Below are positions 44,095 to 56,605 of a stretch of 64,000 nucleotides of DNA, piece by piece. The notes beneath the pieces are model-generated. The model was not told the DNA's origin. It saw only the letters and a list, made by a program, of their open reading frames with translations, and did no database searches. The position numbers and the translations under genes are program-made. The stretch is from Strongyloides papillosus. Its lineage: Eukaryota > Nematoda > Chromadorea > Rhabditida > Strongyloididae. Every line of letters starts with the position of its first letter. The first letter of the stretch is position 1. The stretch covers positions 1,178,001 through 1,242,000 of the forward strand of contig SRSI01000048.1 of assembly GCA_005656395.1 (NCBI GenBank), read 5' to 3'.

Positions 44095-44510
44095 TTAGTT
44101 ATCGACAACTCCGTGTTCTTTTTGGAGGAGAAGATTTCTATGAAGTTCTGGGTGAATGTCACATACAAGTTGGAGGAGACGAACAATGACTTGTTGTTTG
44201 TGTTCTGAAACAGATGATTCCAAGTTTCTAAGAGTAGTAAGAGTATTAGCCTTAATTTGTTCCTCAACAGATTCTTTTGATCCAAGATACTCACGTTCAA
44301 ATTCTTTGAATTTAACTTCTTGTTCCTAAAAAAATAATAAAATAAATTTTACTACTGAAATACCTTTTTAATTTGATCGATCTCGGCTTGAGCATCAGTC
44401 TTAGCTTGCTTCAATCTTTGAGCTTTACGCTTACGAGCTTCATTTATCTTTTCACCAGCTCTTTTCTCAGCGGCTAAAAGTTGTTGAATTCCATGTGTTT
44501 GGGAAGCCAT
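44095..44510 (-). CDS. vha-10: V-type ATPase subunit G
   Basis: Two exons, 44510..44364 and 44325..44095, flank a 38-nt intron (GTATTT..TTTTAG), phase 0. The product is 125 aa (C. elegans VHA-10 is 126). [45 protein letters not shown] is the diagnostic N-terminal helix of subunit G. The C-terminal part follows the family ([18 protein letters not shown].., then [29 protein letters not shown]). Subunits G and E form the peripheral stalks that hold the V1 catalytic head static while the rotor turns. The enzyme acidifies lysosomes and excretory compartments. It lies 149 bp downstream of TRAPPC8 on the same strand, a spacing compatible with an operon. A plus or minus frame at 44070-44300 in another register is a shadow. 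Confidence 0.96.
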
Positions 44511-44659
44511 AATACCTCTATCTATAATAACGATTATTTAAAAAGAAATTTAATAATAACCACAGATATATGAAATTATCGTTATCACGAATTGTCTTAT
44601 TAATAATAATAAATAAAAATTTATATAAACTAATATTATTTTAATTTTTTTTTATATTC

Positions 44660-47600
44660 CTACGTAACAGGAACAGAAGAACATCTTGATGAAGTTTCAG
44701 GGATATGATTTACTAAAGATATGTCTATAATAGATATATGATGAGAAGGCAATTGTAATTGTACAGAATTAGGAGAATTTTTAAAAGATACAGATATAGA
44801 TAAACAGGAGGTATCAAAAACAGAAGGAAGTGCTGCTTTCAACTGTAAGGTAAATTTTAATGTATCATTAGGGGGGACTAGTTTAGTAACTTTTGACATA
44901 TTACAAATTAAATGACTATGAGGAACTATTGGATTATTTGTAAATTGATGGTTATAATATTTCTCATATAATGCATTAATTTTTGGTATAGATGATGAAC
45001 ATATAATTGTCGCATTAATATAACGACATCTTCTATCAAAATTTGATATTTCAATATTTACAGGTACAGTACATATTCTAAAAAAAAATTAAATAATAAT
45101 AAATATGAAGGTAAATTATTTTAAAAAAATACCTATCAATAGCAAAGTTATGTTCAATAATATTTGTATTGAAATAAACATTTGCCTTAACGGCTGAGGC
45201 AACTTCACGTTGTTCTATTGCCTCTAACGGGTGCTCCACTAATACAGGGTTAGTCCACAAATCAATTGATTTCATCTCTGTTGCGTTCATAAATTGATCT
45301 TCGGTTATTGCTTGTTTTAGTTGCAGAGAATCAGTGTCACTGGGTATAAATAATAGTTTTGGTGATGTATTTGGTATGCGATATTGTGATAACTGTGGTG
45401 GTAAAAATACTTCCTGAATAGAAGTTGGCGATGGATTATATTGTAAAAAGGGATTAACTAAGCTAGACTCTCCAAATATTGTTGTAAATGCTCCATCTAC
45501 GTTAAAAATTGATGCTTTCCATAGTACAAAAATATTAAAATGCCCGAAAATATCAACAAAACTAAGATTTTCAAATACTTTTGGACTTATAAATGAATAA
45601 ACATCTTTTTGTTGTGGATTTAAGAAAGTACGTCTATGTAAATGACTTGAGAATGAAGGAAATTCTTGTAAAACCTGTCCCAGCCATAAATCATCTGTAT
45701 AATTTACTACACTATCACTATTCTTATCATCATGATACATTAAATAAAAGGGTAAAGTATAACCTTGAGCATTATCAATACTTATTGTTGGATCACTTAT
45801 TACTGATGACATTAAAATGGATCCATTACCACTTTCTAGTGTTACATCATCTTTTAACTTAACAATTTTCCCATTTGTATTAATTTTTAGAATTGGTGAT
45901 GACTTATATATTGTTCTCATGCGTAAAATTTCGATTTTTACAAGAACAGCATCCTTGCTATCACTAGAATTCTTAAAATCAACAGCACATAAACCAACAA
46001 ATGGATCAATTAATCTTGTTTTAGCTTTCAATAAATGCTGTGTTGTAAAACTAAGTTGAAATCTTTTATATCTTCCTGTTCCATTGATACCTTTCCAATA
46101 AACAATTAATGAAATAGATTCACCCTTTACAGGTACTGGTGGAGCTTTAAAAGAAAATTTTACTTGACATGATTCATTAATATTTAACGATTTGTTAGGC
46201 ATAACATTATATACAAGAATATTTTCATTAGTTGGATATAAATGAGAATCACATAATTGCCATGTATTATTTGTAGGTTCTGATACTGATATTAAATTTG
46301 GTTTATCTGTAGCAACACATATTTCATCAATCTCAATAGGTCCCAAATTTTCGATATCAGTGGTAATTTGAAATATTTGATTACAATAAGAAGAAATACT
46401 TGTGGAATTTTCATTATTTTTAAAAAGATTTACCTTCATTGATGGCAAAACATCTTTTGAAACTTTAATTGTTAAACGATTATCACCTTTATACGTACTA
46501 TCTTCATTTTTTTTTAAAACTTTTTGACCACGTACATTTATTGGAATAAAACCTGTAATCGAAGTTGATTCAGAATGTAAATCAAAAATAATACTATTAA
46601 TTGATACTTCTGAAATATTTGAACCCGGTATAAAGAATAATCCTACAGAAGTCACTGAAGATGGTTGAAGAATTAAACTTGGTAAAACTTCGTTCTCTAT
46701 TAAATCACTCTCTGTACCTACATCGTTACTAACTAATTTTATATATTGAAATCCAAGTTTTATATTCGTTATCTTTACATTCATTGTTAAATTATTTTCT
46801 AGTGAAAATACTATACGACATTTTTCACCTTGTGGTGTTTCTTTAAAAGCAACATTTTCTGTTTTGTTATCACTCCAAATATGAACCTTCTTAAATGATT
46901 TTCTATCTGAAAAAATTGTATGATATGCTGCTTTTTCAAGATCATCCCATTTGTTATCTTGTTTATCACTAGTATAAACAGTACTATCACAGTTATCTGG
47001 GATATTTCCATAAATTACTTTAATTTCATTCATCTTAACAACAGGGAATTTAAATTCTGGCATTACAGTATTATTTTTTATCAAAGTATCTATAAAACTC
47101 TGTAAAAATATATTCTGTTCTTTTTCTGGCTTATCACTTCCTTCTCTAACTAATTTCTCTGCATATTCTAGAGCACTATTCATATCGGTAAAGTCATTGG
47201 CAAGAGTATGTAAAATGTGATCATTGGCATCATTCCAAGCTTTATTAGTTATCTCCGGTAATGCTTTCCTGTAACAATCCAATGCCATTTTCTTCTGATT
47301 ACATTTTATGTATCGGTATCCAGTAAGTACATATTGAAAACACATTTTTCTATACATTTTTGCTTGCCTAAAAGCTTCACTTGCTAATTCACTCAATATA
47401 GCAGGATATAAATCATTTCCAAAATTGAAAGAAGCTAATTTAACCATTTGAGTAGCTGCTTCTTCAAAACAATTTAATTTTACCAAAATTTCATAACTTT
47501 CAATACCTGCCCTTAATGCGATAAGTGGTTTGTGCGATGATATGGTGTAATGATTAAGAGCATTCTCCATGTAATGCTTCGGGTAATCTTTAACATTTAA

Positions 47601-48974
47601 TGCCGATGTCCCTAAACAAACCGAAGCCATTTCTAATGTTCCAGCATAATGAAGCCAACTACCATCATGTTCAAAATCTTTTTTCAATGATTGATAGACT
47701 GGAAGTGCATAAGAATACAGTCCAAATAGTACACATAAATCTGCCAACCTTCTAGATTGTAATTCACCACATTCCGGAGAATAAACAACTTTTGAAGGAG
47801 TGATATTTGTACTTGTAACAGGGCCAAACCATTTCTTAACACCAAGGGTTAATGATTTAGCAAAACCTTTCCTATTAATCCATCCATCATTTAATACTTT
47901 TAATTGCCTTTCAACAAAAGGAATCAAAGCATTTATTGTGAAATCTTCAATAAGGCCAATTAACCTTTCCCTGTCACTAGAATCCAAATACATACCGCGG
48001 TATATTTTTTTCCTCGTATGTGTATTTGGAGTTGTAACAGTGGGTGTTGTATTTATTGCACCTGTTGTAACAGAAAGATATGTTAAATAGTCATCCGCTA
48101 TACGAGGATTTGCTGAACTACTAGTAACAGAAATTCCTGTTGATGGAGTAGAAAGTTCAGTATCAATAGATTTATTTGTTGAGGAAGCTTTCTCTGCAAT
48201 TTTTGTTCTCGCTAATTCAAGACCTAACTCTAAAATTGTATCTCTTTTATCAATAAAATTACTCCAAATATCTGGTAAATTTGTATTAACTTTACTCGAG
48301 TTAATACGTAAAAGATGACAATTATTTGTACCATAAGTTGTTATCATTTGTTTATAAATACTATCAACATTAGTATTTAATGAAACGTCTTGAACAAGAA
48401 CATAAAATTTCAAAATGTTATTCATGAACCATTTAGGTGGTGCACAATGTCCAGGACATGGTAATGGGTCAGGAACCTCAACATTAGAATGTTGTTGTTG
48501 ACGTTGTTGGGTAATAAGATTATCTAATTCCTCTAATGGATTATTTTCATGTGCAGATATTGCAAAAATACACGATATATAGGAACCTAAGAACTCATGT
48601 TCACCCGGTTCCTGCCAATAATTTAATGTTTCTACAAAAGATTCATAGGCACTAATTTTCTCATCAAAGGCTAAAGTTACACCTTGATCGAGAACTGATG
48701 GTAATACAGTTAACGATAATAATGATCCACTTTGTTTAATATCTCGAATGTCAATTTTCAGTTTAGAACTTGTTGAAGTATTAGAAGGATCACGAACTGT
48801 AGCAAAAATATGAGAATATGGATGAAGCATATCAGCTAATGTAAGATTATTTTTACCACAAACATCATAAACACCATTTGAATTTATCAAAGCTATCATA
48901 GGTTTAAAATTCGTTTGAGAATTGTTTTGACTACTCGCCTGAGGAAGCTTTTTAATAGACACTGCTTCAACCAT
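44660..48974 (-). CDS. trpp-8: TRAPPC8 (Trs85-like), TRAPP III complex subunit
   Basis: The main exon is 48974..45133 and the last exon 45077..44660. A 55-nt intron (GTATTT..TTTTAG) joins FAIDR-ICTVPVNIEISNFDRR in frame, and the product is 1419 aa (human 1435). Landmarks are NPLEELDNLITQQ, then CAPPKWFMNNILKFYVLVQDVS, YGTNNCHLLRINSSK, DSSDRERLIGLIEDFTINALIPFVERQLKVLNDGW NRKGFAKSL.KKWFG and GELQSRRLADLCVLFGLYSYALPVYQSLKKDF. HYMENALNHY and GYRYIKCNQKKMALDCYRKALP follow, then a beta-rich C-terminal half. Known role: TRAPP III activates Rab1/Ypt1 in autophagy and ER-Golgi traffic. I start at ATG 48974 (MVEAVSIKKLPQ) because TTTCAG, a likely trans-splice acceptor, lies two bases upstream. The preceding in-frame ATG (49016) would add 14 residues that do not look conserved. 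Confidence 0.92.
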
Positions 48975-50859
48975 CTCTGAAATTAATAAAACATTGTTAT
49001 TAAATAGTAAACTCAAAAATAACTTTTATTATCTGGAGTAATATTCCATGTATGCAATTAAAGATACATAGATCACCAAATATTTTCCAATATAAAAGTT
49101 ATTTGTTTCTTCAAGACACGTTATACTCATGATAAGGCGGCACGTCAACACTCAAATGGTAATTTTGCTTCTTTTTTCCGTTCGAGACGAAGAGGAATTT
49201 TTCGTAGAAAGTTATGTTCTTGAGAAAGTTCTTAAATACTTTTATGGTGTGTCGAGAGTATTTTTTATAATTTAGTGGACTATTCGGTGATATACAAGCT
49301 GATAATTAGGTTGTTTAAATAGAAAAATGGATAAAATATTTTCATTTGTCTTTGGATTTTTTTTAAAAAACAAAAGGAATTTCCAAGTTGTAATTCGAAA
49401 AGTTTTTTGGCCGTTTTTAATGGGACTAAGTTTCTTTACTAATTTAGAATTGTATCTTATTAACGAGTTACATATCATTTAATTTCATAGATTTTTAAGG
49501 ATGTTATTTTCTGTTTAATAAAATCACAAAAAATTGCTTTTTAAGAATGAATTGGCTATTTTTTCGGACGGAAATGTCTGAAACTGGTTTAACTCATTAA
49601 GTTATAAAGAAGAAAGCATATCTTTTACTTATTTATTTATGTAAATTAATTAAGTTACCATGAAGGCAAAGCTAATCTTCTTATTTCCTTCTACCATAGA
49701 TTAAATATAATAATACGACAAAACAACTAAATTATTGTCGTTATTCTTTAAAAATTAATGAAGAAAAAAGAATTACTCGAAAACTTCAAACAAAATAACG
49801 AGTTATTCCAATTTAAATTCAATGCTAACCCAAAACTTGACAATTTTGTTTTTTTGAGAATTATTTCTGCTATGTTGTAATTTTAAATAGCTAATGGTGC
49901 AAAATATAATTAAAAGTTTTTTAAATAATATTAGGGGCTTTTCTTGTTAATTTGTTTCAGAAAAATAAAATTAAGCCACATAATTGTGCAAGAAACTTTG
50001 GAATTATTTAAAGATTTATTTATTATAATCAAATTCTAATTTTTAAATAATCCCCACAATTATTTGTAGTTGTCAACTTCAGATTTATTGCATGAAAGTT
50101 AATCAAAAGCATGCACATATGCAAATAACCCTCATTCTATTTAAAAATTTAATAGTAACAACACTAAATAAAAATATAATGTTTTGAGATAAGGATGCTT
50201 CATAAAAAAAAGAAAAATGTCTTAGATAAAGTAATATTTTATAAAACTGTTTAAAAAGAATATTTTTATGACGCAAAATGTAAAATATAATGTCAAAATA
50301 TTTTAAATTAAAAAGAAATCTTTATTTTATCCTTCTTCACTGAATATAATTTCAACGAAATATATCATTGAAAACATTTATATATATATGCAAGTTTTAA
50401 TGTCATTTTTACAATGTTTTCATTGAAAATAAATGTATTATAATAGAGAAAAATAAAAAAAAAGAGTTTATTATGATGAAAATATCTGATACAAGTAAAA
50501 AAAACTATTTTTTTAAAATAGTTTTAGTAGAAAGCTTTAACAAAAACAAATTTATTTTTTGTAGAATACCAAAGAAAAGCATTGTTTTTAAATATGTTTA
50601 GTGTATTAAAAAATCATATGTTATGATTGTGCAATAAATTAAGTTACCTTACCATAAGCTTACATTTTTACGTGATAAATTCTATAAAATGACTAAATGA
50701 ACACCGTCGATGATATTGAAATGATAAAATTATTTTAGAATTTTTTTCGTTTCAATTTTTTTAAATAAAGTTACTAATCTATTGAAAGGGTTAAAAAAGG
50801 AATATATATATATATATTGAGAATGACTTTTTTGTGATAACAAAATAAGATCCAAAACA
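48975..50859. other. Gene-free 1.9-kb region
   Basis: It holds the TRAPPC8 promoter and the 3'UTR of the YPEL5-like gene, with a short (TA)n run near 50806-50818. The patch at ~49120-49210 is less AT-rich (CACGTCAACACTC.., CGTTCGAGACGAAGAGG). I see no reading frame, tRNA or repeat match to the 10-15 kb island. Confidence 0.4.
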
Positions 50860-51401
50860 TCACTGTTCAACATCTGATGTAATTGGAGAAGGTTGGGTAC
50901 TTGATTCGGCTGTTCCCGGCGAACTACATTTCTCTCCATCCTCAAAACCTTTGCATTTTTTTATAAATTTTCTTTCTAGCACAAATTTTCCTTCTTTATA
51001 CATTTGACTTTCATTATGTGCCATTTCATACATCCATCCTAGCTTCATTTTGCATTTTTGGCAGTAAATATCACGTGCATGATGAAGACCTGTTGCCATT
51101 TGCTTCTGCTCCATCTCCCCCATATTAACATTAACAACATTTTGAAATAAAATTGCCCTACCAGAAGCACCTAAAAATTATGAAAACATATTTTAGAATC
51201 ATCATATTTAAACTAAAAAAAGAAGAAATAAAAATAATATAATTTTTAATTAAAAATAGGAAGAAAACGTGTAAAATAATGTCTTTACGTACCAAAGAAA
51301 TGTTTTGAAATTATATTTGCAGCGTTACATAGGTAATTTTTACAATTTGCACATTCATAATATCTTACTCCACCATGATGTTCCATAAATAATCTTCCCA
51401 T
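50860..51401 (-). CDS. Yippee-like protein, YPEL5 type
   Basis: Two exons, 51401..51293 and 51170..50860, flank a 122-nt intron (GTACGT..TTTTAG). The product is 139 aa. It begins MGRLFMEHHGGVRYYECANC, as YPEL5 does ([20 protein letters not shown]). The join reads KHFFG-ASGRAILFQNVVNV, matching FTGATGRAFLFNKVVNL. The Yippee zinc site Cys-x2-Cys .. Cys-x2-Cys is complete (CANC, and CQKC in TGLHHARDIYCQKCKMKLGW). YKEGKFVLERKF also fits. The C-terminal ~30 residues (EKCSSPGTAESSTQPSPITS) are a disordered extension longer than in vertebrates. YPEL5 is a subunit of the GID/CTLH E3 ligase, where it acts as a substrate modulator. It also resembles the cereblon thalidomide-binding fold. The first intron is longer than most here. 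Confidence 0.92.
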
Positions 51402-52120
51402 ATTGGAGATAATGGTAAAAAAATATAATTCAAAATTTCTATTATCTATCAAAAAATTAACTAATACAAATTATTTATCATAAAACTAACATAGAAAGTA
51501 TGTTCCAATGATATTCCACACTATCTCTTCAAATTTTCTATGTTCTCTCTCAACCATACACTTTAATACTGGAGAGAACAAGCAAATAAACTATTCAATA
51601 GATGAGCATTTATATAAAGATATTAAATACATAAACAATCCTTTATCAATTTTTGATGATAATTTTTTTTTACACATCTATTATAGTAATCTAGAAAAAT
51701 GTTGACTTTTTAAATCAAGAAAATCTCAATCGGTTAAGCAATTCTTTAAATAATGTTAAGTAATCATATGAATCAGTAATTTAATACTAATCTAGTGGTA
51801 ATATCACTGTTTTTCCCTTGTTTATAGATTCTAAATTTACAAGTTGATAACATAGTTTACCAAATAACATTTTTTTAAATCGTATAAAAACTAACTATCT
51901 ACTTACTTTTAAATTAAATTTCATAAAATATAATAAGTATCATAGAAAGATTTATAGCAATATAAATAAAAACAAAATATAACAGTCATTTTTATTGTCA
52001 CAACTGATAAATAACAACAGGTATCCCTTAAATGGTATTATAACAAAATGTTTATACTTTCCTGTGTTATCTAATATCAACAATGATAACAGAAACAAAA
52101 GAATAAGAAACATAAACAAC
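51402..52120. other. Intergenic between YPEL5 and RPL18
   Basis: It holds the YPEL5 promoter and RPL18 3'UTR. One plus-strand frame at 51508-51705 (65 codons) is Asn/Ile/Leu-rich, has no motif and is probably chance. Confidence 0.4.
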
Positions 52121-52744
52121 TTAGACCTTGAAACCGCAAGTCTTTCTACGACCACGAGCACGTTCAAACTTTCTTCCTTTAGCTGTTGTGAATGGTTTTG
52201 ATTTAGATCCTGGGACACCTGGAGCTCCGAAATGTTTGACAGCCTCACGATTGTTACGGCAACCTTGAACAAGAAGAGTGTTTTTACCAGTTGGTGCCAA
52301 TACAGCAAGTTGATCAAAAGTAAGAATTTCTCCACCAGCTTGGATAACACGAGCACGAGCAGCTCTAGTGATCTTAGTAGTGACGATTTTCAATTTTGGA
52401 ATTTCAGCAATTCTTGGGTCATTAACTACTGGTGAGCAGGTGACGACAATCTTTCCTTCATTTCCTTGTTTTTTAGCAAACTTTGTGATCTTAGAAAGAG
52501 AAATTGGTGCACGATTGATTCTGGACATGCAAAGACGTTTAGCAATGATAGCATTGAATTTAGATCCAGTCTTGACGGCAAGATTTTTGTAAATCTACAG
52601 TAAATGACATTTTTTTTATAGAATAAGATAAATTAAATTAAAAAAAAATCTTACCTTAGCCAAAAGACGTTGGTATGGATCTTGTGATTTTGGAACAACA
52701 CGGCGAGCCTTACGTTCGTATTTATGACAGATATCAATACCCAT
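52121..52744 (-). CDS. rpl-18: Large-subunit ribosomal protein L18 (eL18)
   Basis: Exon 1 is 52744..52655 (30 codons, [20 protein letters not shown]..) and exon 2 is 52594..52121. The 60-nt intron (GTAAGA..CTGTAG) is phase 0, joining [19 protein letters not shown]. The product is 187 aa, the usual eL18 length. The C-terminus [27 protein letters not shown].. and ..[13 protein letters not shown] is the family signature. Codon use is GC-richer than neighbours, as expected of a very highly expressed gene. A pyrimidine tract ending TTTTTTTAG, 22 bases before the ATG, is a plausible trans-splice acceptor. It is a component of the 60S subunit. The reading frame on the opposite strand at 52232-52592 is a shadow of this codon bias. 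Confidence 0.97.
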
Positions 52745-53452
52745 TGTTGGACAGATGGAACACCAGCGAACTAAAAAAATATAAATTAGTATTATTTTTA
52801 AAAATTGGTACCAATTTAAAAAAATAACGATTTTAAAGAATATACTCAGTAAGTTTGTGAATTTTAGAATATTTATATCGTTAAATGTACAAATATGAAA
52901 AACAAAAACACTAATAAAGGCTCCAAAAAAAGGTTTCTTTAAAAAAATTTTCTTCAATACCCTTGGTGAAATGATACCAATTTAATATAGTAATTATCGT
53001 GTTAAGAGAGAACTATGATATTGAGTTGAATAATGACACCTCCATTTTGTATAAGAAGAGGATGATTGGGAGATGGGTTTCAATTTATTATGATAACTTT
53101 GAATATATTAGTGGTAACGTGTTAAAATATATAATATAATTGATTGTGCCATGTAGCTTATTAGGTAATAATTAACTCTCGAAATATTCTGTATAGATCA
53201 TTCTTGAATCTAAAACTTTTAGTGAGCTTTGATTTAATTAATGTTACCGAAATTATGAAGAATAATCAGACTAGAAATTTAGTATTTAACATCAAATAGG
53301 GAAAATATTATGTCAATTTATCAATATAACATTAAAAACAAATTTCTAATTTTATCTAGAAAATTCTGTAAAACAATGGTTCATGACTTTATTCAGATAA
53401 CTTTTTATTGCATTAAATACCTCAAAATTTTTAAGAAAAAAGGGTAAAATTA
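52745..53452. other. Intergenic between RPL18 and alpha-tubulin
   Basis: Promoter of RPL18 and 3'UTR of the tubulin gene. No other feature is visible. Confidence 0.4.
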
Positions 53453-54787
53453 TTAATATTCTTCATCTCCACCATCATTATCATCAATAGCAACTTCATG
53501 ATAGTCTTTTTCAAGAGCGGCAAGATCTTCACGAGCCTCAGAAAATTCTCCTTCTTCCATTCCCTCTCCGACATACCAATGAACAAAAGCTCTTTTTGAG
53601 TACATGAGATCGAATTTAGCATTAAGATTTGACCATGCTTCAACAATAGCTGTTGTATTTGAGAGCATACAAACAGATCGTGGAACTTTTGCCAAATCAC
53701 CTCCAGGAACCTCAACTAATGGTTGGTTATTAATTCCAACTTTAAATCCTGTTGGGCACCAATCAACAAATTGTATAGTACGTTTTGTTTTTAAGGTTGA
53801 AATTGCTGCATTAACGTCCTTAGGTATAACATCACCTCTGTATAGAAGGCAAACAGCCATATATTTTCCATGTTCCATTGAACATTTAATCATTTGATTG
53901 TCTTTTTGGAAGGCCTGATTGGTGATATCCATTACAGAGAGTGTCTCATGATAAGCTTTTTCAGTTGAAAGAATTGGTGAAAAAGTAGCAAGTGGAAAGT
54001 GAATTCTGGGATATGGTACCAAGTTAGTTTGAAATTCGTTTAAGTCAACATTCAAAGCACCATCAAAACGGAGTGATGCAGTTATTGATGAAACAATTTG
54101 TGATATGAGACGGTTTAAATTCTCATAAGATGGCCTTGCTACATTAAGATTTTTTCTGCATATATCGTAGATAGCCTCGTTATCAACCATAAAACTACAA
54201 TCTGAATGTTCAAGAGTAGAATGGGTTGTAAGAATAGAGTTGTACGGTTCTACGACAGCTGTTGATACTTGTGGTGCTGGATAGACAGAAAATTCAAGCT
54301 TTGATCTTTTTCCATAGTCAATTGATAGTCTTTCCATAAGAAGTGATGTAAATCCTGAACCAGTTCCTCCACCAAATGAGTGGAAGACAAGGAATCCCTG
54401 TAGACAATCACAATTTTCAGCAACTCTTTGCAATCTATCCATTGTATTATCAATAGTTTCTTTGCCTATTGTATAATGTCCACGTGCATAGTTATTTGCA
54501 GCATCTTCCTTTCCTGTTATCATTTGTTCGGGATGGAATAAATTTTTATACTCTCCGACTCTTATTTCATCTATAACAGTTGGCTCCAAATCAACAAAGA
54601 TTGCCCTTGGTACATATTTTCTTGCTACAGTCTCACTAAAGAATGTTTTGAATGAATCATCAATAGGGGAATCTTCTTTTTTTCTTCCATCAGGTTGAAT
54701 TCCATGCTCAATACAATATAACTCCCAACATGAATTACCAATTTGAACACCGGCTTGACCAATATGTACAGAGATAACTTCACGCAT
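53453..54787 (-). CDS. Divergent alpha-tubulin
   Basis: A single exon of 444 aa, shorter than the usual 448-451. [34 protein letters not shown], the GTP-binding GGGTGSG motif, and [20 protein letters not shown] with the catalytic Glu-254 identify alpha-tubulin. It ends EEY, so the detyrosination site is present. The N-terminal luminal loop reads [14 protein letters not shown]: it is about three residues short and lacks a clear counterpart of the acetylated Lys-40 (usually PSDK). Other conserved positions are changed, e.g. [14 protein letters not shown] instead of SETGAGKHVPRAVF, and [25 protein letters not shown]. The C-terminal tail has only a short acidic run (DDNDGGDEE). This is therefore a specialised isotype. 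Nematodes commonly have such variants in germline or sensory cells. Which one cannot be told from this sequence. Confidence 0.93.
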   Translation of the reverse strand: MREVISVHIGQAGVQIGNSCWELYCIEHGIQPDGRKKEDSPIDDSFKTFFSETVARKYVPRAIFVDLEPTVIDEIRVGEYKNLFHPEQMITGKEDAANNYARGHYTIGKETIDNTMDRLQRVAENCDCLQGFLVFHSFGGGTGSGFTSLLMERLSIDYGKRSKLEFSVYPAPQVSTAVVEPYNSILTTHSTLEHSDCSFMVDNEAIYDICRKNLNVARPSYENLNRLISQIVSSITASLRFDGALNVDLNEFQTNLVPYPRIHFPLATFSPILSTEKAYHETLSVMDITNQAFQKDNQMIKCSMEHGKYMAVCLLYRGDVIPKDVNAAISTLKTKRTIQFVDWCPTGFKVGINNQPLVEVPGGDLAKVPRSVCMLSNTTAIVEAWSNLNAKFDLMYSKRAFVHWYVGEGMEEGEFSEAREDLAALEKDYHEVAIDDNDGGDEEY

Positions 54788-55027
54788 GATCTTGTATTAA
54801 AACCTTTGTATAAACCAACAAATGATATGATACTTAGAAAGTATTAATGATTCAATTTAAAAAATTTCTTCTTTTATAGTAAATCAGACGACTAGTAATA
54901 TTCAAATTACAATTTTTATTTTTCAAATTATGTTACAATACTAGAAAATTATACAAAAAAATGAATACAAAAAAATAGACGTGACTAAAAGTTTAATTGT
55001 AAAGGTATTAAAAAAGCAAATTTTATT

Positions 55028-56605
55028 TTACATATCAATAGCAATATCGATAATTTCTTCAATTAAGAAATCTAAATCTTCTTTTGTAGTTGCTGGATTG
55101 TTAATGATAAGACGGAAGAAATTTGGTGTATTATTGTCTGGTTGATATCCAACCATTGTTGTACCTCTTTCCATCATCTTTCCTTTAATTTTTGGTGCAA
55201 TTTTTTCTAGTCTAGCCATTTTCTCTTTCTGTGGCATATTACGGAGTCTTCTTGGTACATACCAAAAACATACATTCAAAAATTGTGGATCTTCAATTAC
55301 CATCTCATAACCTTCTGTTCTTTTAATTTTATTTGTAAAGTATTGGGCTAAATCTAAAAGTCTATTTATCTGAGTACGATATCCTTCCATTCCTTTAGAT
55401 CTCCACATCAACCACAATTTAAGAACATCATTTCTTCTACCACATTGAATGGAACGATCTCCTGTATCATAATTAACATCATATGGTTTATCTTGTTGGA
55501 AAAGGTAATCTGCTGACATTTGATTAGTCTGGAATAACAAACCTTCTTTTCTAATGAATGAAGCTGAACATTGAAGTAATGATCCCATTAATTTATGTGG
55601 ATTCCAGGTAACAGAATTGGCTCTCTCAATACCTCTTAATTTGTAACGATGTTCTGGTGATAATAATAAACCACCACCCCAGGCAGCATCAACATGGAAC
55701 CATGTACCATATTTCTCACATATATCCGCTATTTGAATTAATGGATCAAAAGCTCCGTAAACAGTTGTTCCAGCAGTTGCAGAAACAAAGAATGGGTACA
55801 AACCTTCCTTCTTACATTCAATTATTTTTTGTTCCAATGCTTCTGGTATCATTCTTCCGAATCTATCTACTGGTATGCCAAAACAATTATCTGTTCCAAT
55901 ACCAAGGACAGCGGCAGCACCTTTGATGGAATAATGAGCATCTATACTTGTAAAACAACATAATGTTGGAATTGATGTCATACCAAGTGGTTTACAACGT
56001 GGGAAAAAATTGTGTCTAGCAGAATTCATGGCATAAAGATTTGCAATAGCACCACCGGGTGTAAAAATACCATCACCCTCATCAGGACCCCATCCTATTA
56101 AATCAATCATCTTTCTCATAACTTCTTTTTCCATTAAAATGAAAACTGGTGAAATTTCATAAGTGAACATATTTGTATTTGCTGTAGCAGTGGCCCATTC
56201 TCCTGCCATACATACTAAATCTAAGCCACATGATATTTGATTAAAAAAGCGTGGGTGTCCAGTTCTGACACCAAGATGAAGGACTTCTTTACAACTTTTA
56301 AGTAACTCTTCTAATGACATTCCTTTTTCAGGTATATGAAGATCAATTAATTTTAACATATCTTCTGGATGATGGAATTCAAGAACTTTTGTTGATCTAT
56401 CATTTTGTTCTTTAATGTATGACAAGAGTATTTCAACAATCTCCTTCAAAAATACTTCAGTTTCCTTCCATCCATTTGAATTTGTAGTTATTAAATCTAA
56501 AAAAATTAATTATTTATAAAAGAAAAAAATATTATTATTTAAATTACCAGTATAATGAAGTTTATTAAAATTTTTTTTAACTTCTTCTTCAGTGTGTTTC
56601 TCCAT
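55028..56605 (-). CDS. unc-25: Glutamate decarboxylase, GABA synthesis
   Basis: Exon 1 (56605..56548, MEKHTEEEVKKNFNKLHYT) is followed by a 51-nt intron (GTAATT..TTTTAG) and exon 2 56496..55028. The product is 508 aa, the same length as C. elegans UNC-25. PLP-enzyme motifs are visible: TPGGAIANLYAMNSARH, then FVSATAGTTVYGAFDP with the PLP-binding residues, HVDAAWGGGLLLS, and NPHKLMGSLLQCSA with the Schiff-base Lys. QMSADYLFQQDKPYDVNYDTGDRSIQCGRR and WYVPRRLRN..GTTMVGYQP complete the match to animal GAD. The conserved Gly-x-Thr-Thr loop and catalytic-loop Tyr of GAD are kept. It converts glutamate to GABA in the worm's inhibitory motor neurons. The UNC-30/Pitx-like motifs upstream (57417-57532) are listed separately. 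It is not an aromatic-amino-acid decarboxylase: NPHK and DTGDxxxQCGR are GAD-type. Confidence 0.96.

Noticed and set aside
51508..51705. 65-codon plus-strand frame
   Set aside because: Motif-free and Asn/Ile-rich, between two well-defined genes; no acceptor or polyadenylation context.
52232..52592. Open frames opposite RPL18
   Set aside because: Shadow frames created by the strong codon bias of the ribosomal protein gene.
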